Shown here piece after piece: positions 1 through 12,180 of a stretch of 64,000 nucleotides of DNA. The notes under the pieces are model-generated. The model was not told the origin of the DNA and ran no database searches. It saw only the letters and a program-made list of their open reading frames with translations. Every line of letters starts with the position of its first letter. Position 1 is the first letter of the stretch. A program made the translations under genes and the position numbers. The stretch spans positions 1,116,001 to 1,180,000 of the forward strand of contig BLAL01000156.1 of assembly GCA_015698045.1 (NCBI GenBank). The letters are read 5' to 3'. The DNA is from Rhizophagus clarus. Lineage: Eukaryota; Glomeromycota; Glomeromycetes; Glomerales; Glomeraceae.

Positions 1-1370
1 TTATTTAAATCATGTGAATTTAATATTTAAAAAATCAACACAGTCAAAAAAAAAACTTCTAGAAGAAATTTTCATTTATTTAAATGGTCAATGAAGAATG
101 GAGAGTGAAAAAAATTAAACTTTAAATTTTTCCTTCCTAAGTATAGGTCAAATCTCATATTCTCATTTAAGATATTCAAGGCAAATTATGGTAACTATCC
201 TATTATGCAAATATACATAATTTGATAAGCGTAATATGCGTGAAATAAAATTACTGATGTAATGTAGGGGAATGTCCTAAAATGACCCCAGAATAATCTT
301 CGTCATTCAAAATTGTACTAATTTTTAAATGACCAATAACAAGTTGACTATTAAATATGGCGTAATGGAATTAAATGAAATTACATAGGTACACTCTATT
401 TTAAGTGTCAACTAATTGATTATTTGTTTTTTAAAATATATCCACAGTATGATATATTAAGATTAATAAATATTGAATATCTCCACCAGAAAAAATGATA
501 CTTATAATCGATTAACGGTATTCAAAGTATAACGATCCGTTCGTTAAATACTTTTTCGAATACGGCAGAACATTTAAATCGGTGATAATGTACATTGAAT
601 TTTTTTCATTGGCACTTTTTAAAAAAAATAAAAGCTATGCTATTTGCTATTATTACTACATAAATATATTACAAAACATTTCATTTAATAACATTGTTCT
701 AAAACAACAATTATTATTCGATTACATTATCGGCAATAGATGCATATCACTTGCATAACAATAAAATTTCATATGTTTGTGATATTTTTAATACATGAAT
801 TAACGTCAAGGGGTACTGTACTCGTTTTAAGCCGCTATCGTACATATTGCTACATATGTTTTTAAAATATTTCCGACCACTACCAAGATTAATAAATTTA
901 ATTCAGATAATTTTATAATTACAAAGCGTTATTTCCTTCTGCATATTAATGATAATCGAATTGGTACCAATGAATTGTATCTAATTCGGAGAATACTCGG
1001 AGTAGTCACAAAGATATTGTCGGTTGTAAATTTTGGTAATATGCAAAATAACAATCCTATTGGTGAGAAATATTCGCCCTAAAAACTTTAAAAAAATATT
1101 GGGCTAAAAAGGTCGTGTGATGAACATATCTGGCCAATCAAGCTAAACCTAAACCATCTCGTAAAATGTAACCTTTTTTATGCGATATGACGTTCAATAT
1201 TTGAACTCAGTTCTTTCTCGGCAAAATTTTACTCAGGGTCAACTTGCTTTTTGTCCCCAACAACTTTTTTGGCGTTTCTTTAATTTAAACTAATCTTATT
1301 ATTCCCTAGCATTTTCTTGATTAGTTTTGAAAAATTGTTTCATGCCTTGTTTATTGATATGATGATCATT
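1..1370. repeat. Non-coding left flank, diverged repeat block A
   Basis: No open frame of note. From about 490 onward there are patches similar to 9740-10560, for example the phrase ATTTAAATCGGTGATAATGT at about 574 against ATTTAAATCGGTAATTATAT at about 9824, followed by similar wording around a tatgcrata-type segment near 1180 and 10470. I read this as the most diverged of three copies of an upstream block (A, B at 9.7-12.8 kb, C at 16.8-19.2 kb). Confidence 0.4.
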
Positions 1371-1544
1371 AAAATAATTTTTTTTTTTTTTTGTTTTTCA
1401 AAGGAAATTCGCTCAATTTAATATAACTTAACACGTCATATCACTTATGTAATGCATTATGAAATGATAAATATGAAACAAGAATTTTAAGTTTAGGTTA
1501 TGGAAAAGTATTAAAATTTTTTTTCCACGCCTCATTATTATTCT

Positions 1545-1586
1545 TTTTTTTTTTTAAAAAAAAAAAATTAATTAATTATTATACAT

Positions 1587-1629
<43 letters not shown>

Positions 1630-1716
1630 GCACGGGTCAATCGGATATGCGAATCGTATTATATTATTATTATTAATTTTTTTTTAAAAAAAAAAAATTA
1701 ATTAATTATTATACAT

Positions 1717-1756
<40 letters not shown>

Positions 1757-2280
1757 AAACAGCACACAGATCAATCGTGATATACGAACCAATGTCGAAT
1801 CATACCCCTACTATTAAAAGTATGTATACAACATAAAAAAAAACTGTACGATAATTTTTTTCTTCTAGTTAAAGCAAAGCAAAAATAAATAAAATATTCG
1901 TATACTGTACAACCCAAAAATTATACAATAAGATTCGCATGCCGATTGACCCGTGCGCTGTTCAAAAAAAAAAAAAAAAAAAAAAAATTTTTTTATGTAA
2001 TTTTTTTTTCTTTAAAATGGATAAAAAAATTATTTTTTTTATGTATATTAATTAATTTTTTTTTCTTTAAAATGGATAAAAAAAATTATTTTTTTTTATG
2101 TATATTAATTAATTTTTTTTTCTTTAAAATGGATAAAAAAAATTATTTTTTTTTTATGTATATTAATTAATTTTTTTTTTTTTTCTTTAAAATGAATAAC
2201 AATCAAAATAGTAATCATAATAATCATAACAAGACTCGCATATCCAATTGGTCCATGTGCTGTTTCAAAAAAAAAAAAAC

Positions 2281-2326
<46 letters not shown>

Positions 2327-2345
2327 AGATTTTTTATGTATATAA
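1545..2345. repeat. Foldback cluster of poly-T/poly-A runs with inverted arms
   Basis: Two direct copies of a TTAATTAATTATTATACATA segment plus a long T run (about 1565-1627 and 1695-1755) are each followed by an arm of the type GCGCACGGGTCAATCGGATA (1629) or GCACACAGATCAATCGTGAT (1762). The same arm occurs inverted at about 1935 and 2235 (GCCGATTGACCCGTGCGCTG and CCAATTGGTCCATGTGCTGT), each followed by a long A run. The whole cluster can fold into nested hairpins with T-run/A-run stems. Apparent lysine- or phenylalanine-rich reading frames here are only translated homopolymers. Confidence 0.65.
2003..2200. repeat. Tandem repeat, unit about 54 bp, about 4 copies
   Basis: The unit contains TTTCTTTAAAATGGATAAAA, a T run, and ATGTATATTAATTAA. 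It is repeated three times almost exactly, with a fourth diverged copy (AAAATGAATAACAATC), between the foldback arms. Confidence 0.7.
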
Positions 2346-2497
2346 ATTAATTTTTTTTTATTTTTTTTTCATTGAAATGAATAAAAACCAAAATAGTAAT
2401 CACAATAATGCAACACAAAAAATTTTTTTTTTTTTTTTTGGACGATGATGTGATGATCCAACACAAAAAAAAAAAAAAAAATTAACTCCGACGAGGT

Positions 2498-2707
2498 ATG
2501 ATGTATTTATCCGAATCATTTTCTATTTTATTCATAAATATACTACTAATATGTCACATTATATCATATTTGTTACTTTTGGCCAAGATGAATTTGTTTG
2601 AATGGATCAAGTTCTTTTTGTCGGAACGTTTTCCCCGAAGAAATAAAGATTCAATTAGGCAACCACCGACATTGGTATTGGAGAATGGCTTTTTTCTACC
2701 GTTTTGA
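2498..2707 (+). CDS. Small hypothetical membrane-type ORF, 69 aa
   Basis: I do not recognise this ORF. It runs from an ATG (preceded by a second-choice ATG in frame) to a TAG. The first 30 residues hold one strongly hydrophobic stretch (SFSILFINILLICHIISYLL), which could be a membrane segment or an uncleaved signal anchor. A mixed, more ordinary sequence with RRNKDSIRQPP follows. It is not simple-sequence DNA, unlike its surroundings, which is the only reason to list it. There are no homologous frames in blocks B or C and no clear promoter. It may equally be a chance frame or a remnant exon. Confidence 0.2.
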   Translation: MMYLSESFSILFINILLICHIISYLLLLAKMNLFEWIKFFLSERFPRRNKDSIRQPPTLVLENGFFLPF

Positions 2708-3951
2708 TAGTCGTTAGTACTAACTAACACGTAAACTATTTACTGTATTTTGTATAAATTATTATATATGTCATTTGTAATTAAAAAAATTTTTTTTATT
2801 GTAATGGGATGATCAAAATTTATAAAAGAATTGGTTGTACAGCATAAATTTATGATATTATTATGAGAAACCCCAAATAACATGGGCCCGCATGGATAAC
2901 ACAAAAAAAAAATAAATAAATTAGCCATTTGGTCCGTGCATATTCAAATAATAATTCTTTAACAACAACAATAATAATAAATAACTATTGTTTATTATTT
3001 TAGTAGTCCGTTATTTTTTCCAAAAATATTGATTATGATAAATAAATAATGCATTAAATAAATAATACAGTTATTTCCAATAAATATAACCCAAAAAACT
3101 AATATCTCATCAAACCTACAATTTATTGCATCAATGGCTTTAAATTATCATGATGAATCATTCATTAATCTGGTTAATCCGGGATTAATTCGGTCATCCG
3201 ATTGTGTAATATGATATACAGTATGTTAATTAACTATTAATGTTAAAAATCATCTAATAAAATTCGCCTCGTGCACTTGCGCAAGTTAAAAAAAAGAAAA
3301 AAATATAGATTTTGATTTGAACACAAAAATTTATAGAATATGTTACAATATATTTTCATGTAAATATAATTTCTTTGTTGTAATTCTTCTTTTAAATGCT
3401 GTGTAACTGTGATATGAATTCCAAGGTCCCCAAGAATTTAGTCATTTGGCCACTGTATATTTAAATAATTGCCCAATCGGTGCAATTTTTTTTTACCGTT
3501 TTGTTGGTATTGTAAAATTATATATTCCTACACATCCATATTTATAATGTTTACATAGAGTTGCACGGTTTATATATATTTCTTTTTTCTTTTTTCTTTT
3601 TTTTTCACTTACTCTATATTTATTTATTTAGGGGGGCCCGAAAAATCACACACAAAAAAAAAATTATATAATAAATATATACTTTATATTATAGTATTTA
3701 TAGTATAAAAAAAAAACAAAATAAAAATCGACAAAACAAAGAAATGGGTATTTACTATTACTTCATTTGTAAAAATCGGTTGGTCAGTGCTTTTGATAGA
3801 AAAAAAAAAAAAATCTTTTTCTTTTTTATTTAATCAATCGATTACTAATAATTACATTTTCCATCTAGGGTTAAATTTTTTATTAATTAATATAAAAAAA
3901 AAAAATTTTTTTTTTTTCTTTCTTATGATCGCGTTTTTTAAAGTATTGATA

Positions 3952-3991
<40 letters not shown>

Positions 3992-4030
3992 TTTTTTATT
4001 GTTGTTGTTACAGAAAATAATGAAAGATTT
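2708..4030. other. Non-coding A+T-rich DNA upstream of family gene 1
   Basis: Nothing coding is seen. It contains repeated short phrases of the type TTGGTCCGTGCATATTCAAA (2930), also found in altered form near 3780, 11262, 12000 and 13470, plus an (AT)n run at about 3948-3974 and long T runs. It belongs to repeat block A. Confidence 0.5.
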
Positions 4031-4032
4031 TC

Positions 4033-4268
4033 GTATAAAATAAGCCTTCTTTTGACCGTTACTCTTAAGCGTCGAAAAAAAATTTCTTTGTTGAGCTTTT
4101 TTTTTTTTTTCATTTTATCAAATTTTTTTTTTTTTTCTTAAAGTATTATAGAAGTTTTTAATACTTTTATCAATTTTTTTTTTAAAATAAAAAAGAAAGT
4201 CCTACATCGATTCCTTTTTACGTGATATATATTTAAATAAACAAATATACATATATATATTAAAAAAG
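4033..4268 (+). promoter_or_regulatory. Conserved upstream elements of family gene 1
   Basis: Two elements are shared with other family members. The first is TATAAAATAAGCCTTCTTTT followed by a GACCGTT...AAGCGTCGAAAAA stretch (4035-4078). The second is a GTGATATATATTTAAAT...ATATATATTAAAAAA stretch (4221-4268), about 185 bp before the ATG. The same two elements in the same order precede genes 2 and 3, and part of the first precedes gene 4. The TATAAAA wording is compatible with a TATA box. Promoter function is inferred from conservation and position only. Confidence 0.5.
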
Positions 4269-4409
4269 CCAATATTTTTTTTAAAAAATTTTTTTTTTTC
4301 GATAAAGGTATATCCATTTTTTTTTTTTTTTATTTATTTATTTATTTATTTAATATTTTAAAAAAAACTTCTTACATTTACAAAAATATGATTCTTTAGA
4401 AAGGAGAAA

Positions 4410-5298
4410 ATGGAACACCCATCATTCAATGATATTGCTTCTCAATATAATTATCTCGGTCAAACTCATAAACGGGCTGATACTAATTATATTTCCTCTT
4501 ATAAAGAAATTTGCAAACAACTTGATATCTGTCAAAAAAAATTACGTGAAGAACGCGAACAAAAAGAACAAAGGAAACTCAGAAAAAGTATTTCATATTC
4601 CACATATTTATCTCAAAAAGATGCCCAACAACCACAACAATCTCAACGTGGAAGAAATGACGATGTTGCTACGATAGGAAGTAAACAACTCAAACAACAA
4701 AAAGAAGAATCTGCCTTACATGTAGAAGAAAAGCGTTTAATTCGTATTAAGAATGCTTTATGGAGGCGTATGGGTTCATTAGTTGGCTGTATTGGCAAAG
4801 AAAACAAGCCTATATCTTTAAAGACTTTAAAATGGTAAGATTTTAAGAAAGAAGAAAAAAAAGATTTTTTTTTTTTTTTCACGGGATGATTTTCTTTTTA
4901 AAGGGAAATGATCTGTGTGAAAATCCTATTTTTAGCCCCCCAAAATTTGAGTAGTAACAAAAGAAATCCACCTTTTAATTAGTGAAGACTTTAATTAATT
5001 AGTTCTTTTAATTCTCCTCAATTATTCTAGTCCCTCTCCGTATCAAAGAGAAGATATATATTTTGAACAAAAAAAAGATTGCCCCACAAATACTGATTCA
5101 CTCACAAATGTTGATTCATCATACATATCGGTCGTACCACGCTATAACCGTTATATTCAAAATCGCAGGATCCGACGTAGAATAAGGCATGAAAATGCAA
5201 TCAATTCGTATTCGCTGAATAATTATCTTAGACAACTACCGAGACAAACCACGAACAATACCTTCGCAAACCAAATATTCAATGGAGTTAATTGGTGA
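4410..5298 (+). CDS. Two-exon family gene 1, unknown function, 230 aa
   Basis: The function is unknown and I recognise no domain. Exon 1 is 4410-4834, the intron 4835-5030 (GTAAGA...TTCTAG) and exon 2 5031-5298 (TGA stop). The junction restores a Cys codon (TG|T), so the intron is phase 2. Residues 16-21 are LGQTHK. Residues 32-60 form a charged, probably coiled helix (KQLDICQKKLREEREQKEQR). Then come a Gln-rich linker (71-80), a basic helix EEKRLIRIKNALWRRMG (106-122), a second basic patch in exon 2 (QNRRIRRRIRHE, 184-195), and the family ending LRQLPRQ...NQIFNGVNW. There is no signal peptide or membrane segment. High Arg/Lys content and possible coiled coil suggest a nuclear or nucleic-acid-associated protein, but that is a guess. 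Relative to genes 2 and 3 it lacks a five-residue NIENV block. The start is chosen because MExxS is conserved at the start of the two-exon members. Confidence 0.8.
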
Positions 5299-6389
5299 TA
5301 ATATTCGATATTTAACTCCCTTCCGATATTAAATGATTCTGAAATCCGTAAATTTTGGCAAAACCCTGAGACTCTAATATTATTGGCAAAACTAAACTAT
5401 CGCATCCTCGTAATTATAAAGTGGCTTTATATTGTACTACCGACGATCCTTCAATGATCTATTATATTTATCCTGTTTCGAACTGTTTATTCGTTTTAAT
5501 CAAAGAGAAAATATAAGAAATTTTTTTTTATTCCATTTTTTTATTAATTGATTCGGATTGTTTGGTTCAACTAACTAACAATCAAATTGTCGACAAATAC
5601 ACACGTATTTTTTTAATCCTTTTTCATGAAGAAAAATTCTTTACTATTATTATTATTATTTTTTTTTTTTTTCCATGAAAAGCTTCTAGTAATAAATAAA
5701 TAAATAAATTATGAAAACCTGTTTTGATTCTTGAACGATATTAATTAAATGAAATAAGTAAAAAGAAAAGAAAACAAAGTGATTTTGTTTCTAGAGAACA
5801 GCCACTTTCATGTATACATTACGCCACATCATGCATATACATGCATGAATAACCAATTATAGATTTTTTTTTTCTTTGGAAAAAAAAAAAAAATTTCTTT
5901 AATTAGGATGAGATCCGACATTCATACATACGCCACATACGACTAATAAAATTCTATTAATAAATCCGCAAATTTAGCCTTATTGATTATAATAAATTAG
6001 GTTTTATTTTATTGTGACTTTTTTCTTTTTAATTATTTGAGTGGTTCCATTTATTTTAAGTTTCATTTTTTTTTAAAAAAAATAATAACAATAATAAAAT
6101 ATCACGGCATACTTTAACAATATATATATATATATATATATATATTTAATATACAGATGTGAGCCACCACAGCCAAAAGACGGTATTACAATTTTAGAGA
6201 AATCGCCACTTTTATGCAAATAATTCTTAAAAGGAGTTTTTTTTTTCATTTTAATTTATTTAATTTATGTATCACCCTTTGCTGTGGCCCCTTATTATTG
6301 TTGTTTTATTCTTTATTATTCATATTATACCCCCTTAATTAAATGACACCTGATTTATTTAACTGATTTATTTAATCTTTTTATTTACA

Positions 6390-6434
<45 letters not shown>

Positions 6435-6760
6435 TTTATGCTTACACAAAAAGAATTCTATGTTTGTCAATTCAAGAAAACTTGCTGATTTTTTAATTCT
6501 TGGCGTCTCTTAAAAAATATTACTCGGAAGGTTGCTCAAAAAAAAAAAAAAAAAAAAAAAAATGATTATAATATTACTATATACGGACATTTTATTTTAT
6601 TTACAATAAAATAATAAAAATGTAAAGGTCTCGGACCACATGATATCGGGGCAAAATTCTACCGAAAAAAAAATCTTTTACCGATGATCATCGCCTCTTA
6701 CGTACAGCTTCTAAAAAGTAAAAAAAAATCATTTCAGCCTAAAAAAGAATCACATTAAAA
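5299..6760. repeat. Downstream flank of gene 1, duplicated after gene 2
   Basis: The stretch is non-coding. Long segments match 15457-16740 closely, for example AGAACAGCCACTTTCATGTA (5797 and 15921) and GTGAGCCACCACAGCCAAAA (6159 and about 16365). Differences are mainly homopolymer lengths and small indels. This supports duplication of a gene-plus-flank unit rather than of the gene alone. Confidence 0.75.
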
Positions 6761-8029
6761 CATTACGCCTACCATAATTAGCTTGGTGATAATATTACAT
6801 TTATATATCATTATTAATTTTAATCAATTAATACAAGTAAGATTTTTGCAGCAGTAAAGATACTTTGATTTAAGTTTCGAAACAAAAAAAAACCCGAAAA
6901 CAATTAAATCAATCATATCATAAATCCATCATTTTTCTCATTTGTTTGTCAATATTCATCCTTCCTATGTTTCATCGTGTGAAGTAAATACCGGTGATAA
7001 ATTAACAATAAGGCGCACTTGTTATTAAATGAATTACAGAGCTGAAAACATATCGCTATATCCGCGAAAGTCGACAGTGGGTTTTTAAGGTTAATAATGA
7101 GCCAAAATTTTCATGTTGTTTGCATATTAGACATAATAAATAATTATTTTTTTTTTTTTTACTTTCTAACGCTCACTATTATGCAAAGAAGTTATAAGAA
7201 ATTATAAAGGTTTAGAACTACGGACCAGGCTTGGTATCATGGTATGATTTGTAATAGTTACAGTATTTCATGGGAAGCATTGATCATCAGCCATCACGGC
7301 GGAAGCCGTGATAACAATGATGACAAGGCTGATCCAAATGGAGATTAACGTCCTGTATACAGTTTTGAAACTTTTTATCCTACCCATTTAAATAAACACT
7401 ATCCATAAAAATATCAATAAGGAAAATCACGGACGACTAATAGGATTTTAAGACTATACAAAAGTTTACTATGTTAGTTTTATAGTTGATAATAATAATA
7501 ATAATATAACATAAACAGAAGATACATTCATACACATTATTAATACTAAATTTTAATTAATAACCATGAATAAATTTTTAAGACTTTATGTAACCTTTAT
7601 TTCTTATTAATAAAAAATTTTGTTTTAATCCTATTAGAATCATCTTTATTTAATTGCGAATTTTCTTCTGGCTTAGATTATAATCTATAAGAAAATAATT
7701 TTTTAAATATGTCACTCGAGTGGTGTTTTTATTTGAATATTAATTCTCTTGACTTAAATAATAAGATATCAAAATACATTTTTTTTTCCTTTGAAATTTC
7801 ACGTACGTTTAGTGAATTAATGTATTTTGCACGTGATAATATTGTTTCCATAATAGATTTTAAAATTTTTTTATCATTAATAAAGGAGGATGAAACGATT
7901 CATTGTCATATTATTTAGTTCATGGATCAAATAAAGAAAGGTAAAACTCGCATAGTTTTGGAGTTAGCTTATGTTCCCTGAACTTCGGCCAGAATTATGT
8001 GATAATTTCAGCAAGTATTATAAAATTTC
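6761..8029. other. Intergenic, no gene recognised
   Basis: Mixed A+T-rich DNA. A 69-codon frame at 7709-7918 has no features that separate it from chance. The only structured item is the hairpin at 7286-7333, listed separately. Confidence 0.5.
7286..7333. other. G+C-rich two-stem hairpin with GGAA loop
   Basis: A perfect 8-bp stem ATCACGGC / GCCGTGAT (7293-7300 and 7305-7312) closes a GGAA tetraloop of the GNRA class. It is enclosed by a 7-bp stem ATCAGCC / GGCTGAT (7286-7292 and 7327-7333) with a 14-nt bulge on the 3' side. It stands out from the A+T-rich surroundings. It could be a structured RNA or part of a decayed inverted repeat; the sequence alone does not decide. Confidence 0.45.
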
Positions 8030-8037
8030 CTAAAATG

Positions 8038-8267
8038 GGGGTCGTCTAAAGCGGGGGCAAGTCGCCCGATTTATACAGATTTTTGGCCCGCATTACGGCA
8101 TTAAGAAATTGCGAATGTGATAAATAGTGGTGTGACATATAGGATTTTATTAACTGAAAAATTTCCAAGTCGCCAGAATACTTAATAAAAATGAAAGAGT
8201 AGAGGGTGTGACACGGGTGACAAATATTTTACTATTATCACGTGATTTGCCCGCTTTAGACATCCCC
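8038..8267. mobile_element. Short hAT-type MITE, 230 bp, 8-bp TSD
   Basis: The element is flanked by the perfect direct repeat CTAAAATG (8030-8037 and 8268-8275). Its ends are inverted and imperfect: left GGGGTCGTCTAAAGCGGG, right read inward GGGGATGTCTAAAGCGGG. There is no coding capacity. An 8-bp target duplication with short inverted ends is the signature of hAT-superfamily insertion. It is richer in G+C than its surroundings. Confidence 0.75.
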
Positions 8268-8802
8268 CTAAAATGGATATTTAATCTGAAAGATTAACCA
8301 TGTTTTAATTATATATTTTTTCTTTGGGATAAGAATACGAATTCGATAGCAATTGCAACCTACAAAAAGAATATAAAATCGACAAGAATCTTTGTTAACC
8401 ATATATATAGTATCATGTGATAGGTGTAAATATACATGGTGAATAAGTAAAGGAAGATTCCCGGTCACTTATAAACTCAGCTAATCACAAAAATTAGTAT
8501 GAAGGTAATCATGAGTGACACTTAGTGCGACAGGGGATTATAAGAATTATTTCCCAGTGTAACTGTGGAATATCTTAATTTTCATGGCGCAATCACTTAA
8601 TATAATTGTGCAATAATAAGAATTATAAAATATAAATATATACGATATACTCTTGACTCCTGTATAACTCATTCCTTAATTTGTCTAATCATTCGTCTTC
8701 ATCTTTTTATTACAAATCATATAAACTTGAAGACAAACGACAAGAGGGTTATAAAGATAATAATGGAGTATTCATGGTAGGAAAAGGATTTATTTTACGT
8801 AA

Positions 8803-8823
8803 TACCCTAACCCTAACCCTAAA
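8803..8823. repeat. Interstitial CCCTAA repeat, 3 units
   Basis: TACCCTAACCCTAACCCTAA occurs once, three full CCCTAA units. This is the telomere repeat unit used by most fungi, but three units are too few to call a former chromosome end. Confidence 0.6.
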
Positions 8824-8893
8824 ATAGCATCCTGACGATTTCCACACTATTAACATATTAGCGAATTTGTATCTTAGCATTAGTCTTTATGGA

Positions 8894-9273
8894 TCAGATT
8901 AAGAAGTAAGTATTTTGGCTGTTGTAAAATCATTATTGGATTAGTTATCGCTGCTATCAACGTTATTGATCGCCATCTAACGCAGTCTTCTTCACATGAC
9001 AATAACATCATTCATTTTTTAGGAAATTCAAACCATGAATGAAGGATTAAAAGAATCAATATGACAATATCTAAAGACAAATTTAATGTTGTTGAAGGAA
9101 GAATCAGTATTATTGATAAGAAATTGAAAGTTCTTAATAGTAAATTTGAAGGAAAATCAGTATTAAAGGAAAAATCAAAATTTTTAATGATAATTAAGCT
9201 CATACCGATTAATTTGAAATCCTTAACGATAGATTTGATGAAAAAAATTAATGATAAAATTGAAATTCTCTGA
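8894..9273 (+). pseudogene. Possible remnant of a small coiled-coil gene
   Basis: Low-confidence reading. ATGGATCAGATTAAGAA is followed by a good donor GTAAGT (8906) and an acceptor TTTTTTAG (to 9022), giving a candidate 117-nt intron. The DNA after it is Lys/Glu/Ile-rich with heptad-like spacing, and the best open frame is 9061-9273 (70 aa). The frames on the two sides of the intron do not join without a stop. If this was a gene it is broken; otherwise it is a chance arrangement. Confidence 0.2.
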
Positions 9274-9699
9274 AGTTGGATTTGGTGTTGCTTCTCAAAT
9301 TTTTATTTTTCCCATATAATATTTTTATATACTAAAAATTAATTGCTTCTTTTTAGTTCAATTAATTCATCCCTTAATTGCATAATATAGAAATTTAGCT
9401 GCTATCATATCATTTATTTGAAGTATTAAAAAAAAAAAAAAATATGTATTATATGAATTTAATTTTTTATGCTATTAACTATACAATGAAAAAATTTTCT
9501 TAAATTACTGAGTGCTACTTTGATTAAAAGACGTGACAAATAACTCGTACTATAACACATAAAATTGTACTAAAAAATACGCAACCTAAAACCCTTACAT
9601 TATGTTAATATGATGGCTACGCATTGTTGATCCTGCCTCTACATAATATGTTCGGGGTCCTCACGGGATGTGTCATACGTAGTTTACATATATGTTTAT
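9274..9699. other. Intergenic, nothing recognised
   Basis: A+T-rich DNA with no frame, repeat or motif that I can support. Confidence 0.4.
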
Positions 9700-12180
9700 A
9701 TGATACATCTTATCTGTTACGTATCTATAACTTGTAAAAACATTGTGTTATTACATTAAATTTCGTGATAATGTTTACCCGTTCATAAATGGTTATTACC
9801 ACTTTTTTAAAATTCGGTAGAATATTTAAATCGGTAATTATATACATTGTATTTCTCTTAAACAAAAATAAAAATAAAACAATATCATGCATTTGAATAA
9901 CAGCAGTAATGTTGAACGGATGACAAAACTTGGTACAAGACAAAAAAATAAATTTTTTTTCAGTAGCACATTTTAATAATTATCAACGTAACGAAAAAAA
10001 ATGAAAGTTAATATTGCTACATAAAACATCTCTTAACATTTTTCTATAAAACATTATCATTTGCATAATTTTTTTTTTATATCTTAATATATTATAATAA
10101 ATAAAGAGGGGAAGAGTAGGTACTGTACAACAAAAATTGATTGGAAATTTCGCTTTGTTACATATGTTCTTAAATCCATGTCTCTAAGAACTGGTAAATT
10201 TTATTCGGATGATTATTTGCACTTTGGCAGAACATCCTCTCAATTTAATGAAAGAAATTATCTTTCAAATAATTATATTCCATTAAAACTTGGTTTGATC
10301 ATATACATTACGGATTTAAAAGGATAAGAAGCGGATTGGGCAGATTATAAGGTACTAATGAATTTATATATTTCTTGTATTGATAATTTACTAAGCATTA
10401 TAATTATTGTTTGGTATGTAGACAAGATATTATATAAATATTTATATCCTAATTTCCTAAAAATAATTTTTTATGCAATATGGCGTAACCTTTCTCCGGT
10501 TGAATAGAACTTAGAAGAGATGACCTCAGTCACATAACAGATAATTATTGTAAATTAGCCCCGAATGTGTGTTTCATCATATTCGGTCATACTTTCAAAC
10601 TACAAACTACAATATAACTGATACTTTTTAACCATTAAATAATTAAGGTTATAGAAAAAAAAGAAAATTTTTTTTTTTTTTTAAAAAAAAAATTATCGCC
10701 ATTTTCAAAATGATGTATGCAGTTATATCTTAATAAAAAAAAAAGAAATCGAAAACCGGATGAATATAAATAAAAAGAAGGGTTAAAAAAAGAAATTTCT
10801 TTTCATGCCGCATGAGTTTTAGGTTGTACAATATATTATTTACATTATGTATTTTTTTTTTTATTTTGTTTCAACTACAAAAAAAATACTATACATTTAT
10901 GAATTGTGTATAATGTTTTTTCTTAAAAAAAAAAGGAAATCGTTAATCAGTCATGATGCATAAATATATCATGTACTTCGTATTCTTTTATTTTTTTTCT
11001 ACCGTCTTTGATGATGGCTGTTATAAAAATCCGGCATTGCCTTCGTACAGTATATTATATGCATAATATGTTTACATATATATTTCATTTAAAAAGTTTC
11101 GATAGGAAAAAAAATTTTTTTTTATATAAATTATGTATGTATCTTACGTTACAATCGTTACATGGTATAAATGTTTTTTTTGTATAAACTACATAAAAAA
11201 CTTGTACAACCTCTCTTAATTAATAGGCGCATGGATATCATAGAAAAAAAAAACTAATAACCATGCGTATTCAAAATAATAATAATAATAATAATTAGTC
11301 TAAAAAAATTATTCTTTCAAAAAAAAAAAAAAAAAAACAGTTTTGGTAAACCGTTATTTGCTGGTAAAAAGAATAAAAATATTGATTAATGTATATAAAT
11401 CATATCAGATATTAAATGTGATAATAATAAATGGGAGAGTGTATACGAAGTGACCGATAATTTTTACATTATGATTTAATTATTATTTTTTTTTTTACGT
11501 GTCAACTAAAAGAAAATAAAAAACAATGAACTTTTAATTAAAAGGTTATACTATATATTATTTATACTAAAAAGGATTCACAATTTTATGTTCTATTGTT
11601 CCATTTTTCTCCATACCCCAAAAATTTCCGGAGCTGTAGTTTACATCATCCCACATTTTTTATTATTTATGGTTTTTTGCAACATGCAGGAAATCTCGCT
11701 TTAAAAAAAAAAGTTATTGTGAGCACAAGAATTTCGGTCAATAATGTATTATTTCTTGTCCGAATATCTTATGAATACGATATAACAATATATTTCACGT
11801 AAATATGCAAATTATGCAAATATATATATTATAATAAAAAAAAAAGAGGGAAATAAAAAACACTAATTATTGATTTACTTTATTTAATTACTGTATTTGT
11901 AAATTTGTAGCAAAGATCGATGCGTTTTTCTTGTATTGTTTTTTAGTCATGAGACTAACTACTACTCTTTTTTGGTATTTTCTTTTTTGGTATTATGATC
12001 CGTGCATTAAAAAAAAAAATTTTTTTATTTTGCGAATGGATTACATTTTTCCGCGACGCTATTTTAGTTATCATTTTTAAAAGTATATAATTTTAAAATA
12101 AATTATTTTTCTTTTTTTTTGTTATCTAAAATATTTTACTACTTATAGTAAATTTAATACAATGAAAATCGGATAATTTT
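9700..12180. repeat. Repeat block B (related to 16.8-18.8 kb and to block A)
   Basis: The block is non-coding. Phrases shared with block C include CTCTAAGAACTGGTA followed by GCACTTTGGCA (about 10182 and 16855) and TAATGAAAGAAATTATCTTTCAAATAAT with small changes (about 10247 and 16908). The order of the matching phrases is the same in both blocks, so they are copies separated by indels and homopolymer changes. Block A shows the same order at lower similarity. Confidence 0.65.

Noticed and set aside
1946-2448. Lys- and Phe-rich reading frames of 66-74 codons
   Set aside because: They are translations of A and T runs and of the 54-bp tandem repeat; no conserved protein content.
7317-7333. C/D-box snoRNA from ATGATGA and CTGA near the hairpin
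   Set aside because: The boxes are only five bases apart and on the same side of the hairpin, so the arrangement is wrong.
7709-7918. 69-codon plus-strand frame
   Set aside because: No domain, no repeat copy, no splice context; within the length expected by chance here.
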